Counted from the stretch's first letter, positions 1 to 8,422 are shown. The stretch: DNA of 64,000 nt from Erinaceus europaeus (GCF_950295315.1 NW_026647189.1:1302001-1366000); one strand, 5' to 3'. Numbers and translations: made by a program. The notes: generated by a model not told the origin, from the sequence alone.

Positions 1-162
1 AGGGACGGAAGGATGGGGAGACAGTGCTGACCGAAGAGGGACCTCAGGGCTGGCAGCCAAGAGAAGACAGATGGAGGTGTGCCCGGGATCCAGGGAGCCC
101 AGGCCAGAGCTGCCTGCATGCCTGCCTGCCTTCCTGGATGTCTGTATGCTGCCTTTGTCCAG

Positions 163-281
163 GTAGGTTTCTCAGGTCCCCTCCACTCCTGTCCTCTCCT
201 GTCCTCTCCTGTCCTCACCATCCTCTCCCCTCTCCTCTCCTCTGCACTTTGCTTCTCTCCTTTGTCTGTCCTCTCTTCCAG
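163..281 (+). other. Mini-intron-like segment (splice donor and acceptor signals)
   Basis: A donor-like CCAG|GTAGGT at 159-168 is followed by 119 bases that are strongly pyrimidine-rich and end in TCTCTTCCAG at 272-281, a good acceptor with a long polypyrimidine tract. The frame before the donor can join phase 0 to the next segment, which then stops after about 14 codons, so any transcript would encode little here. The same signals exist in each unit; units with two minisatellite copies have a 109-base version. The pyrimidine richness might be simple repeat sequence with splice-like ends by chance. No transcript evidence is available. Confidence 0.3.
187..216 (+). repeat. Minisatellite (TCCTGTCCTC)n, 2 or 3 copies per unit
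   Basis: Three exact 10-bp copies at 187-196, 197-206 and 207-216. Units 1, 3, 4, 12, 13, 15, 17, 18 and 19 have three copies; units 2, 5-11, 14 and 16 have two. It lies inside the mini-intron-like segment and contributes exactly 10 bp to unit length differences. Confidence 0.95.
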
Positions 282-550
282 GTGCCCTGCTCACCAGCTC
301 CAGCACTTGTGATGGTTCTCCAGTGACAGCTGTTCGCATCCCCTTCCACCCCCTGCCTGCCCCTAATGTGACCCAGCTCACAGGGTCTCCGGCTCACTCC
401 ACCCAAACCCACACGCCCCAACACATTCCCTGGTTCAGCCTCTCTGCCCTTTTCAGCCAAACTGGCCCCTTTGCAACCTACCTGTGCATCATTGATTCTC
501 TTCACCATTCAAGGAGAGATCTCCTTTTGTACTTAGCTTGGTTGACTGCT
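282..550. other. Unclassified C-rich segment, no gene seen
   Basis: Moderately C-rich sequence following the acceptor-like site. It includes stretches rich in CCA and CCC and becomes AT-richer after about 480. Frames on both strands are short and shared by all units through array homogeneity. I recognise no repeat family or protein. If the mini-intron is real, this would be the downstream exon. Confidence 0.4.
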
Positions 551-608
551 GGATGGATGGATGGATGGATGGATATATGGATAGATGGATGGGTGGATGG
601 ATGGATGG
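551..608 (+). repeat. (GGAT)n microsatellite, imperfect
   Basis: A run of GGAT units interrupted by ATAT, AGAT and GGGT variants. Units 6, 7 and 8 share a GGAA interruption. Unit 18 has one extra 4-bp unit, which accounts for 4 bp of its extra length. Confidence 0.95.
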
Positions 609-630
609 ACAGGTCAATGGATCGGTTTTG

Positions 631-766
631 TAGAGGGAGAGTACCATCTAGGTGTACTGGAGACCCCTGGTGTCAGATCCTTAGTCAATGTCAAATGTAA
701 AACATTAATTCAACAATAACAAAAATGAGTAAGCACCTAAATAAATAAACAAATAAATAAATATAA
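631..766 (+). mobile_element. Possible degenerate SINE tail, plus orientation
   Basis: The end of this segment runs through CAACAATAAC into AAAT and AAAC repeats, which resembles the CAA/AAT tail of the tRNA-derived SINE seen in better condition at 1339-1622 on the other strand. No head or box A/B can be traced upstream, so it may instead be unrelated A-rich sequence. Confidence 0.25.
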
Positions 767-797
767 AATCTGTGTTAAAAATACATGGTGTCTTTGC
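740..797 (+). terminator. Candidate polyadenylation region
   Basis: Overlapping AATAAA hexamers at 740-745 and 744-749 are followed 20-50 bases downstream by GT- and T-rich sequence (CTGTGTT and GGTGTCTTTG). This would fit the 3' end of a plus-strand transcript that uses the mini-intron upstream. AATAAA is common in any AAAT microsatellite, so the signal is weak by itself. Confidence 0.25.
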
Positions 798-878
798 CTT
801 TCTGCATATGGAATGCTGTGAGGATCTTAACAAGGAAAGCATTTTCCTGAGTAGCCCATTTGAAGTCGTGGCATATTT

Positions 879-1113
879 CCTTTTCCTTTTTCTTTTATTA
901 CTTTCTATTTTCTTGATTATTCACTGGAATAAATAGATAGGAATTGAGAGGGAAGGGAGGGAGAGAGAGTTTGAGACACAGAGAGAAACACCTGCAGCAC
1001 TTCTGCACCACTTGTAAAGATTTCCCCTGGCAGGTGGGGACCAGGGTGTTGAAGCCCAGTCCTCCTGCATTGTAACATGAGTGCTTAACTGGGTGTGGCA
1101 CCACCTGGTACCC
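879..1113 (-). mobile_element. SINE-A, hedgehog-type tRNA-derived SINE, unit 1
   Basis: In reverse complement the element starts near 1113 with a head of the form ACCAGGTGGTGCCACA, then CAGTTAAGCACTCATG, a degraded box B region, CCCCACCTGCCAGGGG, a CTGCAGGTGTTTCTCTCTGT block, a CT-rich stretch and an A/T-rich tail ending near 879. This order matches a common Erinaceus SINE family as I remember it. Imperfect flanking repeats beginning TTGAAG at 860 and at 1114 may be the target-site duplication. Box A and B are decayed, so it is not an active Pol III gene by inspection. Allele C at 1056. Confidence 0.8.
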
Positions 1114-1168
1114 TTGAAGGGGCACTTTTTTTTAGCAATGAAAAGAAATTCTCGTGGCAAGGTAATAA

Positions 1169-1265
1169 ATAAATGAAGAAGTAATTAAAAGTGCATTTAC
1201 ATTAACTCAGTGGAAACACACTGGGACATATAAGTCTCTGTTACCTGTATTACTTCTTCATTTAT
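1169..1265. repeat. 17-bp inverted repeat around a 63-bp loop
   Basis: Arms ATAAATGAAGAAGTAAT (1169-1185) and its exact reverse complement (1249-1265) enclose 63 bases. The loop contains a TATA-like ACATATAAG at 1225-1233. It sits in the gap between the two SINEs, which runs from 1114 to 1338. It could form a hairpin or be the termini of a very small non-autonomous element, though no target duplication is obvious outside the arms. Present in every unit that I checked, including unit 11 despite a substitution next to its left arm. Confidence 0.85.
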
Positions 1266-1338
1266 GGATTGATTGCCTCAAGGGGTTATTGCCACAGCTG
1301 AGTGCCTGCACCACGAATAATCCACAGCTCCTGCACTC

Positions 1339-1622
1339 CATTTGTTCCCCTTTCGCTGCCCTTGTTGCTTGGTCACTGTGGTGGTTATTGTTGTTGTTGT
1401 TGTTGTTGTTACTGACCTTGCATCTGACAGACACAAAAGGAGAGAGCAGAGGAAATACAGGGTGGGAGAGAAAGATAGAACTCCTAAAGACCTGCTTCAC
1501 CCCCTGTAAAGCGACTCCCCGGCAGGTGGTGGTCTGGGGGCCAGACCCCAGATCCTTCCACCTGTCCCCTTTTCGTGAGCGCCACAAGCCCTTAACCCTC
1601 TGACATACCGCCAAACCTCCCT
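1339..1622 (-). mobile_element. SINE-B, hedgehog-type tRNA-derived SINE, unit 1, (GTT)7
   Basis: Read on the minus strand from 1622: GGGAGGTTTGGCGGTATG, a box A remnant (GTCAGAGGGTTA), GGCGCTCACG, a decayed box B, CCACCTGCCGGGGAGTCGC, GGTGAAGCAGGTCT, CTATCTTTCTCTCCC, then (AAC)n, ACAAGGGCAGCG and AAAGGGGAACAAATG. This block order matches the longer SINE type abundant in Erinaceus as I recall it. The internal AAC run, GTT on the plus strand, is polymorphic between units. Box B has lost the GGTTCGA core, so transcription from it is unlikely. Confidence 0.85.
1390..1410 (+). repeat. (GTT)n microsatellite inside SINE-B
   Basis: Seven pure GTT copies in unit 1. Counts in units 1 to 19: 7, 10, 11, 10, 8, 10, 10, 10, 10, 7, 11, 11, 7, 10, 7, 10, 10, 10, 10. 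Useful as a unit barcode. Confidence 0.97.
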
Positions 1623-1913
1623 GGATTTACTTTTGAAGGCAATATGACCTGCCTCGTTTTGAATCCTCATTATCCTGAGGGTCAGTGCTGGAGACAGTTT
1701 CATGACACGACACACGGAGATCTCTGGTATCAGAGAGCACCTGGAACAGCAGCTGGGGCTCTAGTGCCAGGGCAGGAGCAACTCCTCATCCACCCTCCAC
1801 GGAGTCCACCTGCCTGCACTTTGGTCCTTTTCCCTCCAAAAAAGATTTTTCCCTTTTTTCACTTTGAAACTGGCAGCAGACAGGTTACCCAGGCAGGGCG
1901 AAAAAAATAAAAA

Positions 1914-1916
<3 letters not shown>
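1623..1916. other. Unclassified segment between SINE-B and poly-T
   Basis: Mixed-composition DNA with no recognised element; it ends in the A-rich stretch GCGAAAAAAATAAAAAGCC immediately before poly-T. An 88-codon plus-strand frame (1644-1910) is open in all units but matches nothing I know. The A-rich end may be the tail of an old plus-strand retroelement. Confidence 0.4.

Positions 1917-1944
<28 letters not shown>
1917..1944 (+). repeat. Poly-T tract, 17-31 bases by unit
   Basis: Lengths in units 1 to 19: 28, 17, 24, 29, 25, 25, 25, 24, 24, 26, 26, 23, 26, 29, 27, 17, 30, 31, 25. It may be the reversed A-tail of a minus-strand retroposed sequence to its right, but no source is recognised. 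Homopolymer length is also where sequencing error is most likely. Confidence 0.9.
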
Positions 1945-1948
<4 letters not shown>

Positions 1949-2539
1949 CGAAGTGAATGACCATCTTCTGGAAAGTATAGGTTTTGAACCTGAAAACTCT
2001 GTCTGTCTCTTAGTCCACAGAAAGAGCCACTAGCCCAGCCAGATCTCACGCTCAGATGGGGTGTTTTTGCCAGTCAAAGGTCTGCACAGCACACTAGGGA
2101 TTGGGCGGCAGGAGACCCAAATGTTACAATGTAGATGGACTGTTTGCAGTTCTTGCTCCCCAGGACATTGGACTGTCTCAACTCCCTCCCCTACAGCATG
2201 AAAAAAAGACTCTTGACAACCTTGGAGCAAATGGAGTGGGGGTGAGGGGAGCTGTTTGCATGTGTGCGCTGCTGATGCCCAGGTGTCTGTGGGGGGGCCG
2301 TGGCACAGGCTGTACGGGGGCTAGGGGGCAGAAGGAGACTGTTTGAGAGGCAGGCTACAGGCAGGGGAGCCCGTGAGTGTGTGCAGGGCTGTGTGTGTGG
2401 GTGTGGTGGCAGGGGGTAAGGGCAGGTCCCCCTCTGGATGGTGAGATGGCAGCTGGGCTGGCCCTGGGCCCTCAGGGCTGAAGGGCAGAAGCAGGGTGGC
2501 AGTAAAGTAGCACAGGGAAGCACACAGTAGATGTTAGTT
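1945..2539. other. Unclassified segment, becoming G-rich
   Basis: No gene or repeat family recognised. It includes the CTGT microsatellite at 1999-2008 (short in units 1 and 4, one extra CTGT in all others) and runs of G at 2237-2249 and 2291-2330. A seven-G run near 2291 has eight G in unit 10. A CTCCCTCCCCTACAG acceptor-like site ends at 2196, and GGGGTGAGG, donor-like, follows at 2239-2247; this is too weak to call an exon. Confidence 0.4.
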
Positions 2540-2575
2540 GGGGAGCTGGGGGACAGAGGGCAAGGGGAAAGGGGG
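2540..2575 (+). other. G-quadruplex motif, five G-runs
   Basis: The plus strand has G runs of 4, 5, 3, 4 and 5 separated by AGCT, ACAGA, CAA and AAA. All loops are 3-5 bases and there are five runs where four suffice, so an intramolecular quadruplex is plausible. It is repeated every ~3.4 kb across the window. Unit 16 shortens one run from five to three G (A at 53428) and still satisfies the motif. Confidence 0.85.
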
Positions 2576-2749
2576 CATCCTTGAGGAGGGGTATGGACTA
2601 GAGAGTGGGGGGAGCTGGAGGCATGGAAGGTCCCAGGAATCAGGGACTGACAGGAACAGATTCCTGCACCCACCCACTGGATAGAAGCTGCAGCAGCCAG
2701 AGCAGCAGCCCTGGCTTGCCTAGGCCAAGGGCCCTGATTGAGTCCCTCT

Positions 2750-2866
2750 GAGGATGAGGAAGAAGACGAGGAGGTAGAGGAGGAGGAGGAGGAGAAGGAG
2801 GAGGAGGATGAGGAGGAGGAGGAGGAGGAAGAGGAGGAGGAAGAAGAGGAGGAGGAGTAGGAGGGG
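2750..2866 (+). repeat. GA-rich homopurine tract, (GAG)n-like
   Basis: About 117 bases almost wholly purine on the plus strand, mostly GAG and GAA with a few T and C interruptions. It is prone to triplex (H-DNA) formation and slippage. In one frame it reads as 36 mostly acidic codons between an in-frame TGA at 2735-2737 and a TAG at 2858-2860. In the opposite strand it gives a proline-rich frame. Neither looks like a real exon. Units 4 and 5 lack 54 bp of it. Confidence 0.95.
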
Positions 2867-2905
2867 CAGGAGGGCAGCTGTCAGTAGGCAACGGGATTAA
2901 TAGAG

Positions 2906-2922
2906 GCCTCCATTACGGAGGC
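2906..2922. repeat. Short hairpin GCCTCCATTACGGAGGC
   Basis: Arms of GCCTCC and GGAGGC flank ATTAC. In units 4 and 5 the sequence is GCCTCCATTATGGAGGC, which extends the arms to eight perfect pairs with a one-base centre. Confidence 0.8.
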
Positions 2923-3206
2923 AGGTGTCCAGGCAGGCACCCACCAACCCTCAGGGGCAGCTCAGGGCACCCAGGGACCTGGTGTGGGTATCTCTGGGGC
3001 GGGAACTGTCAGTCAGTCAGCAAGACTGTGTGTCAGTGCACATGGTGGGACAGGGGCCTGGCGGACCTTGGTCCCCAGCCCTGGGCTGTCAGATGTCAGC
3101 CCCATGCCCAGACACACACCAATCTGCCCATAGCCCCTTGTCCCGGCCGAACAGCACCTGCTTTGCCCTGGGGCTCTGGCTCTGGTGGCTGGCCACCACC
3201 CCTCAG
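2923..3206. other. GC-rich unclassified segment
   Basis: Forms the start of a frame open from 2904 to 3359 on the plus strand, with no ATG near its start in most units. A 7-bp-arm hairpin TGGTGGC-TG-GCCACCA lies at 3183-3198, just before an acceptor-like CCCCTCAG. The encoded sequence matches nothing I recognise. Confidence 0.35.
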
Positions 3207-3359
3207 GTCCAGTTCAGCGTGGGGGTCATGGCTGCTGGTCAACTGGATGGGCAGGGTCCCCGTAGCCTAGCAACCACAGGAGCCCTCTGTGATGTCCTAG
3301 CCCCTGGCAATCTGTGCTGGCCACACTGGCACTGGGTAGCCCAACTGCCCTGCCACTAG
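3207..3359 (+). other. Exon-like segment with splice-like ends
   Basis: Bounded by an acceptor-like CACCCCTCAG ending at 3206 and a donor-like CACTAG|GTGAGG at 3354-3365. The 153-base interval is open in one frame up to a TAG formed exactly at the donor. A tryptophan- and leucine-rich peptide would result, which I do not recognise. Chance is a serious alternative in GC-rich DNA. Confidence 0.2.
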
Positions 3360-4266
3360 GTGAGGCAACAGCGCCCAGACGCCTGGGCCCTGACACAGAG
3401 GGACGGAAGGATGGGGAGACAGTGCTGACCGAAGAGGGACCTCAGGGCTGGCAGCCAAGAGAAGACAGATGGAGGTGTGCCCGGGATCCAGGGAGCCCAG
3501 GCCAGAGCTGCCTGCATGCCTGCCTGCCTTCCTGGATGTCTGTATGCTGCCTTTGTCCAGGTAGGTTTCTCAGGTCCCCTCCACTCCTGTCCTCTCCTGT
3601 CCTCACCATCCTCTCCCCTCTCCTCTCCTCTGCACTTTGCTTCTCTCCTTTGTCTGTCCTCTCTTCCAGGTGCCCTGCTCACCAGCTCCAGCACTTGTGA
3701 TGGTTCTCCAGTGACAGCTGTTCGCATCCCCTTCCACCCCCTGCCTGCCCCTAATGTGACCCAGCTCACAGGGTCTCCGGCTCACTCCACCCAAACCCAC
3801 ACGCCCCAACACATTCCCTGGTTCAGCCTCTCTGCCCTTTTCAGCCAAACTGGCCCCTTTGCAACCTACCTGTGCATCATTGATTCTCTTCACCATTCAA
3901 GGAGAGATCTCCTTTTGTACTTAGCTTGGTTGACTGCTGGATGGATGGATGGATGGATGGATATATGGATAGATGGATGGGTGGATGGATGGATGGACAG
4001 GTCAATGGATCGGTTTTGTAGAGGGAGAGTACCATCTAGGTGTACTGGAGACCCCTGGTGTCAGATCCTTAGTCAATGTCAAATGTAAAACATTAATTCA
4101 ACAATAACAAAAATGAGTAAGCACTTAAATAAATAAACAAATAAATAAATATAAAATCTGTGTTAAAAATACATGGTGTCTTTGCCTTTCTGCATATGGA
4201 ATGCTGTGAGGATCTTAACAAGGAAAGCATTTTCCTGAGTAGCCCATTTGAAGTCGTGGCATATTT

Positions 4267-4501
4267 CCTTTTCCTTTTTCTTTTATTACTTTCTATTTTC
4301 TTGATTATTCACTGGAATAAATAGATAGGAATTGAGAGGGAAGGGAGGGAGAGAGAGTTTGAGACACAGAGAGAAACACCTGCAGCACTTCTGCACCACT
4401 TGTAAAGATTTCCCCTGGCAGGTGGGGACCAGGGTGTTGAAGCGCAGTCCTCCTGCATTGTAACATGAGTGCTTAACTGGGTGTGGCACCACCTGGTACC
4501 C
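4267..4501 (-). mobile_element. SINE-A, unit 2
   Basis: Same element as 879-1113; carries the G allele (GAAGCGCAG). Confidence 0.8.
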
Positions 4502-4726
4502 TTGAAGGGGCACTTTTTTTTAGCAATGAAAAGAAATTCTCGTGGCAAGGTAATAAATAAATGAAGAAGTAATTAAAAGTGCATTTACATTAACTCAGTG
4601 GAAACACACTGGGACATATAAGTCTCTGTTACCTGTATTACTTCTTCATTTATGGATTGATTGCCTCAAGGGGTTATTGCCACAGCTGAGTGCCTGCACC
4701 ACGAATAATCCACAGCTCCTGCACTC

Positions 4727-4774
4727 CATTTGTTCCCCTTTCGCTGCCCTTGTTGCTTGGTCACTGTGGTGGTT

Positions 4775-4807
<33 letters not shown>

Positions 4808-5019
4808 ACTGACCTTGCATCTGACAGACACAAAAGGAGAGAGCAGAGGAAATACAGGGTGGGAGAGAAAGATAGAACTCCTAAAGACCTGCTTCACCCC
4901 CTGTAAAGCGACTCCCCGGCAGGTGGTGGTCTGGGGGCCAGACCCCAGATCCTTCCACCTGTCCCCTTTTCGTGAGCGCCACAAGCCCTTAACCCTCTGA
5001 CATACCGCCAAACCTCCCT
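4727..5019 (-). mobile_element. SINE-B, unit 2
   Basis: Same element as 1339-1622; (GTT)10. Confidence 0.85.
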
Positions 5020-7666
5020 GGATTTACTTTTGAAGGCAATATGACCTGCCTCGTTTTGAATCCTCATTATCCTGAGGGTCAGTGCTGGAGACAGTTTCAT
5101 GACACGACACACGGAGATCTCTGGTATCAGAGAGCACCTGGAACAGCAGCTGGGGCTCTAGTGCCAGGGCAGGAGCAACTCCTCATCCACCCTCCACGGA
5201 GTCCACCTGCCTGCACTTTGGTCCTTTTCCCTCCAAAAAAGATTTTTCCCTTTTTTCACTTTGAAACTGGCAGCAGACAGGTTACCCAGGCAGGGCGAAA
5301 AAAATAAAAAGCCTTTTTTTTTTTTTTTTTAAACCGAAGTGAATGACCATCTTCTGGAAAGTATAGGTTTTGAACCTGAAAACTCTGTCTGTCTGTCTCT
5401 TAGTCCACAGAAAGAGCCACTAGCCCAGCCAGATCTCACGCTCAGATGGGGTGTTTTTGCCAGTCAAAGGTCTGCACAGCACACTAGGGATTGGGCGGCA
5501 GGAGACCCAAATGTTACAATGTAGATGGACTGTTTGCAGTTCTTGCTCCCCAGGACATTGGACTGTCTCAACTCCCTCCCCTACAGCATGAAAAAAAGAC
5601 TCTTGACAACCTTGGAGCAAATGGAGTGGGGGTGAGGGGAGCTGTTTGCATGTGTGCGCTGCTGATGCCCAGGTGTCTGTGGGGGGGCCGTGGCACAGGC
5701 TGTACGGGGGCTAGGGGGCAGAAGGAGACTGTTTGAGAGGCAGGCTACAGGCAGGGGAGCCCGTGAGTGTGTGCAGGGCTGTGTGTGTGGGTGTGGTGGC
5801 AGGGGGTAAGGGCAGGTCCCCCTCTGGATGGTGAGATGGCAGCTGGGCTGGCCCTGGGCCCTCAGGGCTGAAGGGCAGAAGCAGGGTGGCAGTAAAGTAG
5901 CACAGGGAAGCACACAGTAGATGTTAGTTGGGGAGCTGGGGGACAGAGGGCAAGGGGAAAGGGGGCATCCTTGAGGAGGGGTATGGACTAGAGAGTGGGG
6001 GGAGCTGGAGGCATGGAAGGTCCCAGGAATCAGGGACTGACAGGAACAGATTCCTGCACCCACCCACTGGATAGAAGCTGCAGCAGCCAGAGCAGCAGCC
6101 CTGGCTTGCCTAGGCCAAGGGCCCTGATTGAGTCCCTCTGAGGATGAGGAAGAAGACGAGGAGGTAGAGGAGGAGGAGGAGGAGAAGGAGGAGGAGGATG
6201 AGGAGGAGGAGGAGGAGGAAGAGGAGGAGGAAGAAGAGGAGGAGGAGTAGGAGGGGCAGGAGGGCAGCTGTCAGTAGGCAACGGGATTAATAGAGGCCTC
6301 CATTACGGAGGCAGGTGTCCAGGCAGGCACCCACCAACCCTCAGGGGCAGCTCAGGGCACCCAGGGACCTGGTGTGGGTATCTCTGGGGCGGGAACTGTC
6401 AGTCAGTCAGCAAGACTGTGTGTCAGTGCACATGGTGGGACAGGGGCCTGGCGGACCTTGGTCCCCAGCCCTGGGCTGTCAGATGTCAGCCCCATGCCCA
6501 GACACACACCAATCTGCCCATAGCCCCTTGTCCCGGCCGAACAGCACCTGCTTTGCCCTGGGGCTCTGGCTCTGGTGGCTGGCCACCACCCCTCAGGTCA
6601 AGTTCAGCGTGGGGGTCATGGCTGCTGGTCAACTGGATGGGCAGGGTCCCCGTAGCCTAGCAACCACAGGAGCCCTCTGTGATGTCCTAGCCCCTGGCAA
6701 TCTGTGCTGGCCACACTGGCACTGGGTAGCCCAACTGCCCTGCCACTAGGTGAGGCAACAGCGCCCAGACGCCTGGGCCCTGACACAGAGGGACGGAAGG
6801 ATGGGGAGACAGTGCTGACCGAAGAGGGACCTCAGGGCTGGCAGCCAAGAGAAGACAGATGGAGGTGTGCCCGGGATCCAGGGAGCCCAGGCCAGAGCTG
6901 CCTGCATGCCTGCCTGCCTTCCTGGATGTCTGTATGCTGCCTTTGTCCAGGTAGGTTTCTCAGGTCCCCTCCACTCCTGTCCTCTCCTGTCCTCTCCTGT
7001 CCTCACCATCCTCTCCCCTCTCCTCTCCTCTGCACTTTGCTTCTCTCCTTTGTCTGTCCTCTCTTCCAGGTGCCCTGCTCACCAGCTCCAGCACTTGTGA
7101 TTGTTCTCCAGTGACAGCTGTTCGCATCCCCTTCCACCCCCTGCCTGCCCCTAATGTGACCCAGCTCACAGGGTCTCCGGCTCACTCCACCCAAACCCAC
7201 ACGCCCCAACACATTCCCTGGTTCAGCCTCTCTGCCCTTTTCAGCCAAACTGGCCCCTTTGCAACCTACCTGTGCATCATTGATTCTCTTCACCATTCAA
7301 GGAGAGATCTCCTTTTGTACTTAGCTTGGTTGACTGCTGGATGGATGGATGGATGGATGGATATATGGATAGATGGATGGGTGGATGGATGGATGGACAG
7401 GTCAATGGATCGGTTTTGTAGAGGGAGAGTACCATCTAGGTGTACTGGAGACCCCTGGTGTCAGATCCTTAGTCAATGTCAAATGTAAAACATTAATTCA
7501 ACAATAACAAAAATGAGTAAGCACCTAAATAAATAAACAAATAAATAAATATAAAATCTGTGTTAAAAATACATGGTGTCTTTGCCTTTCTGCATATGGA
7601 ATGCTGTGAGGATCTTAACAAGGAAAGCATTTTCCTGAGTAGCCCATTTGAAGTCGTGGCATATTT

Positions 7667-7901
7667 CCTTTTCCTTTTTCTTTTATTACTTTCTATTTTC
7701 TTGATTATTCACTGGAATAAATAGATAGGAATTGAGAGGGAAGGGAGGGAGAGAGAGTTTGAGACACAGAGAGAAACACCTGCAGCACTTCTGCACCACT
7801 TGTAAAGATTTCCCCTGGCAGGTGGGGACCAGGGTGTTGAAGCCCAGTCCTCCTGCATTGTAACATGAGTGCTTAACTGGGTGTGGCACCACCTGGTACC
7901 C
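7667..7901 (-). mobile_element. SINE-A, unit 3
   Basis: Same element as in unit 1; C allele. Confidence 0.8.
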
Positions 7902-8126
7902 TTGAAGGGGCACTTTTTTTTAGCAATGAAAAGAAATTCTCGTGGCAAGGTAATAAATAAATGAAGAAGTAATTAAAAGTGCATTTACATTAACTCAGTG
8001 GAAACACACTGGGACATATAAGTCTCTGTTACCTGTATTACTTCTTCATTTATGGATTGATTGCCTCAAGGGGTTATTGCCACAGCTGAGTGCCTGCACC
8101 ACGAATAATCCACAGCTCCTGCACTC

Positions 8127-8174
8127 CATTTGTTCCCCTTTCGCTGCCCTTGTTGCTTGGTCACTGTGGTGGTT

Positions 8175-8210
<36 letters not shown>

Positions 8211-8422
8211 ACTGACCTTGCATCTGACAGACACAAAAGGAGAGAGCAGAGGAAATACAGGGTGGGAGAGAAAGATAGAACTCCTAAAGACCTGCTTCAC
8301 CCCCTGTAAAGCGACTCCCCGGCAGGTGGTGGTCTGGGGGCCAGACCCCAGATCCTTCCACCTGTCCCCTTTTCGTGAGCGCCACAAGCCCTTAACCCTC
8401 TGACATACCGCCAAACCTCCCT
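8127..8422 (-). mobile_element. SINE-B, unit 3
   Basis: Same element as in unit 1; (GTT)11. Confidence 0.85.

Larger units (their letters stand above)
1..3398 (+). repeat. Macrosatellite unit 1 (reference unit), 3398 bp
   Basis: Barcode: three copies of the TCCTGTCCTC minisatellite, C at 737, C at 1056, (GTT)7, T28 (1917-1944), short CTGT run (1999-2008), GAC at 2765-2767 in the GA tract and C at 3210. The short CTGT run is shared only with unit 4. The (GTT)7, GAC and 3210C combination is shared with unit 15. All sub-elements below are described on this unit. Confidence 0.97.
3399..6788 (+). repeat. Macrosatellite unit 2, 3390 bp
   Basis: Two minisatellite copies, T at the 737-equivalent, G at the 1056-equivalent, (GTT)10, T17 (5314-5330), GAC in the GA tract (6140-6255), A at the 3210-equivalent, G4 at 5930-5965. 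It shares every marker and its exact length with unit 16; the very short T17 occurs only in these two. Confidence 0.97.

Noticed and set aside
1258..1614. Minus-strand frame with a poly-asparagine run and its plus-strand poly-leucine partner
   Set aside because: Both are translations of the SINE-B body and its GTT/AAC microsatellite.
1339..1622. Functional tRNA gene
   Set aside because: The box A remnant belongs to a SINE head. Box B is decayed and no cloverleaf can be formed by inspection.
2191..2673. 160-codon minus-strand frame found in most complete units
   Set aside because: Proline- and serine-rich low-complexity translation that ends in non-repeat DNA without gene structure. Its recurrence follows from unit homogeneity, and it overlaps other open frames on the opposite strand.
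2640..2891. Proline-rich minus-strand frame and acidic plus-strand frame
   Set aside because: Translations of the GA-rich tract. The acidic frame has a stop only five codons upstream and ends within the tract.
1..3398. D4Z4-like unit encoding a double homeodomain protein (similar 3.3-kb unit size)
   Set aside because: No frame shows a homeodomain or any DUX-like helix 3 motif; the resemblance is in unit length only.
3477..4088. 203-codon plus-strand frame in units with two minisatellite copies
   Set aside because: Opened or broken by the 10-bp minisatellite copy number, runs through pyrimidine repeats and the GGAT microsatellite, and starts at GTG.
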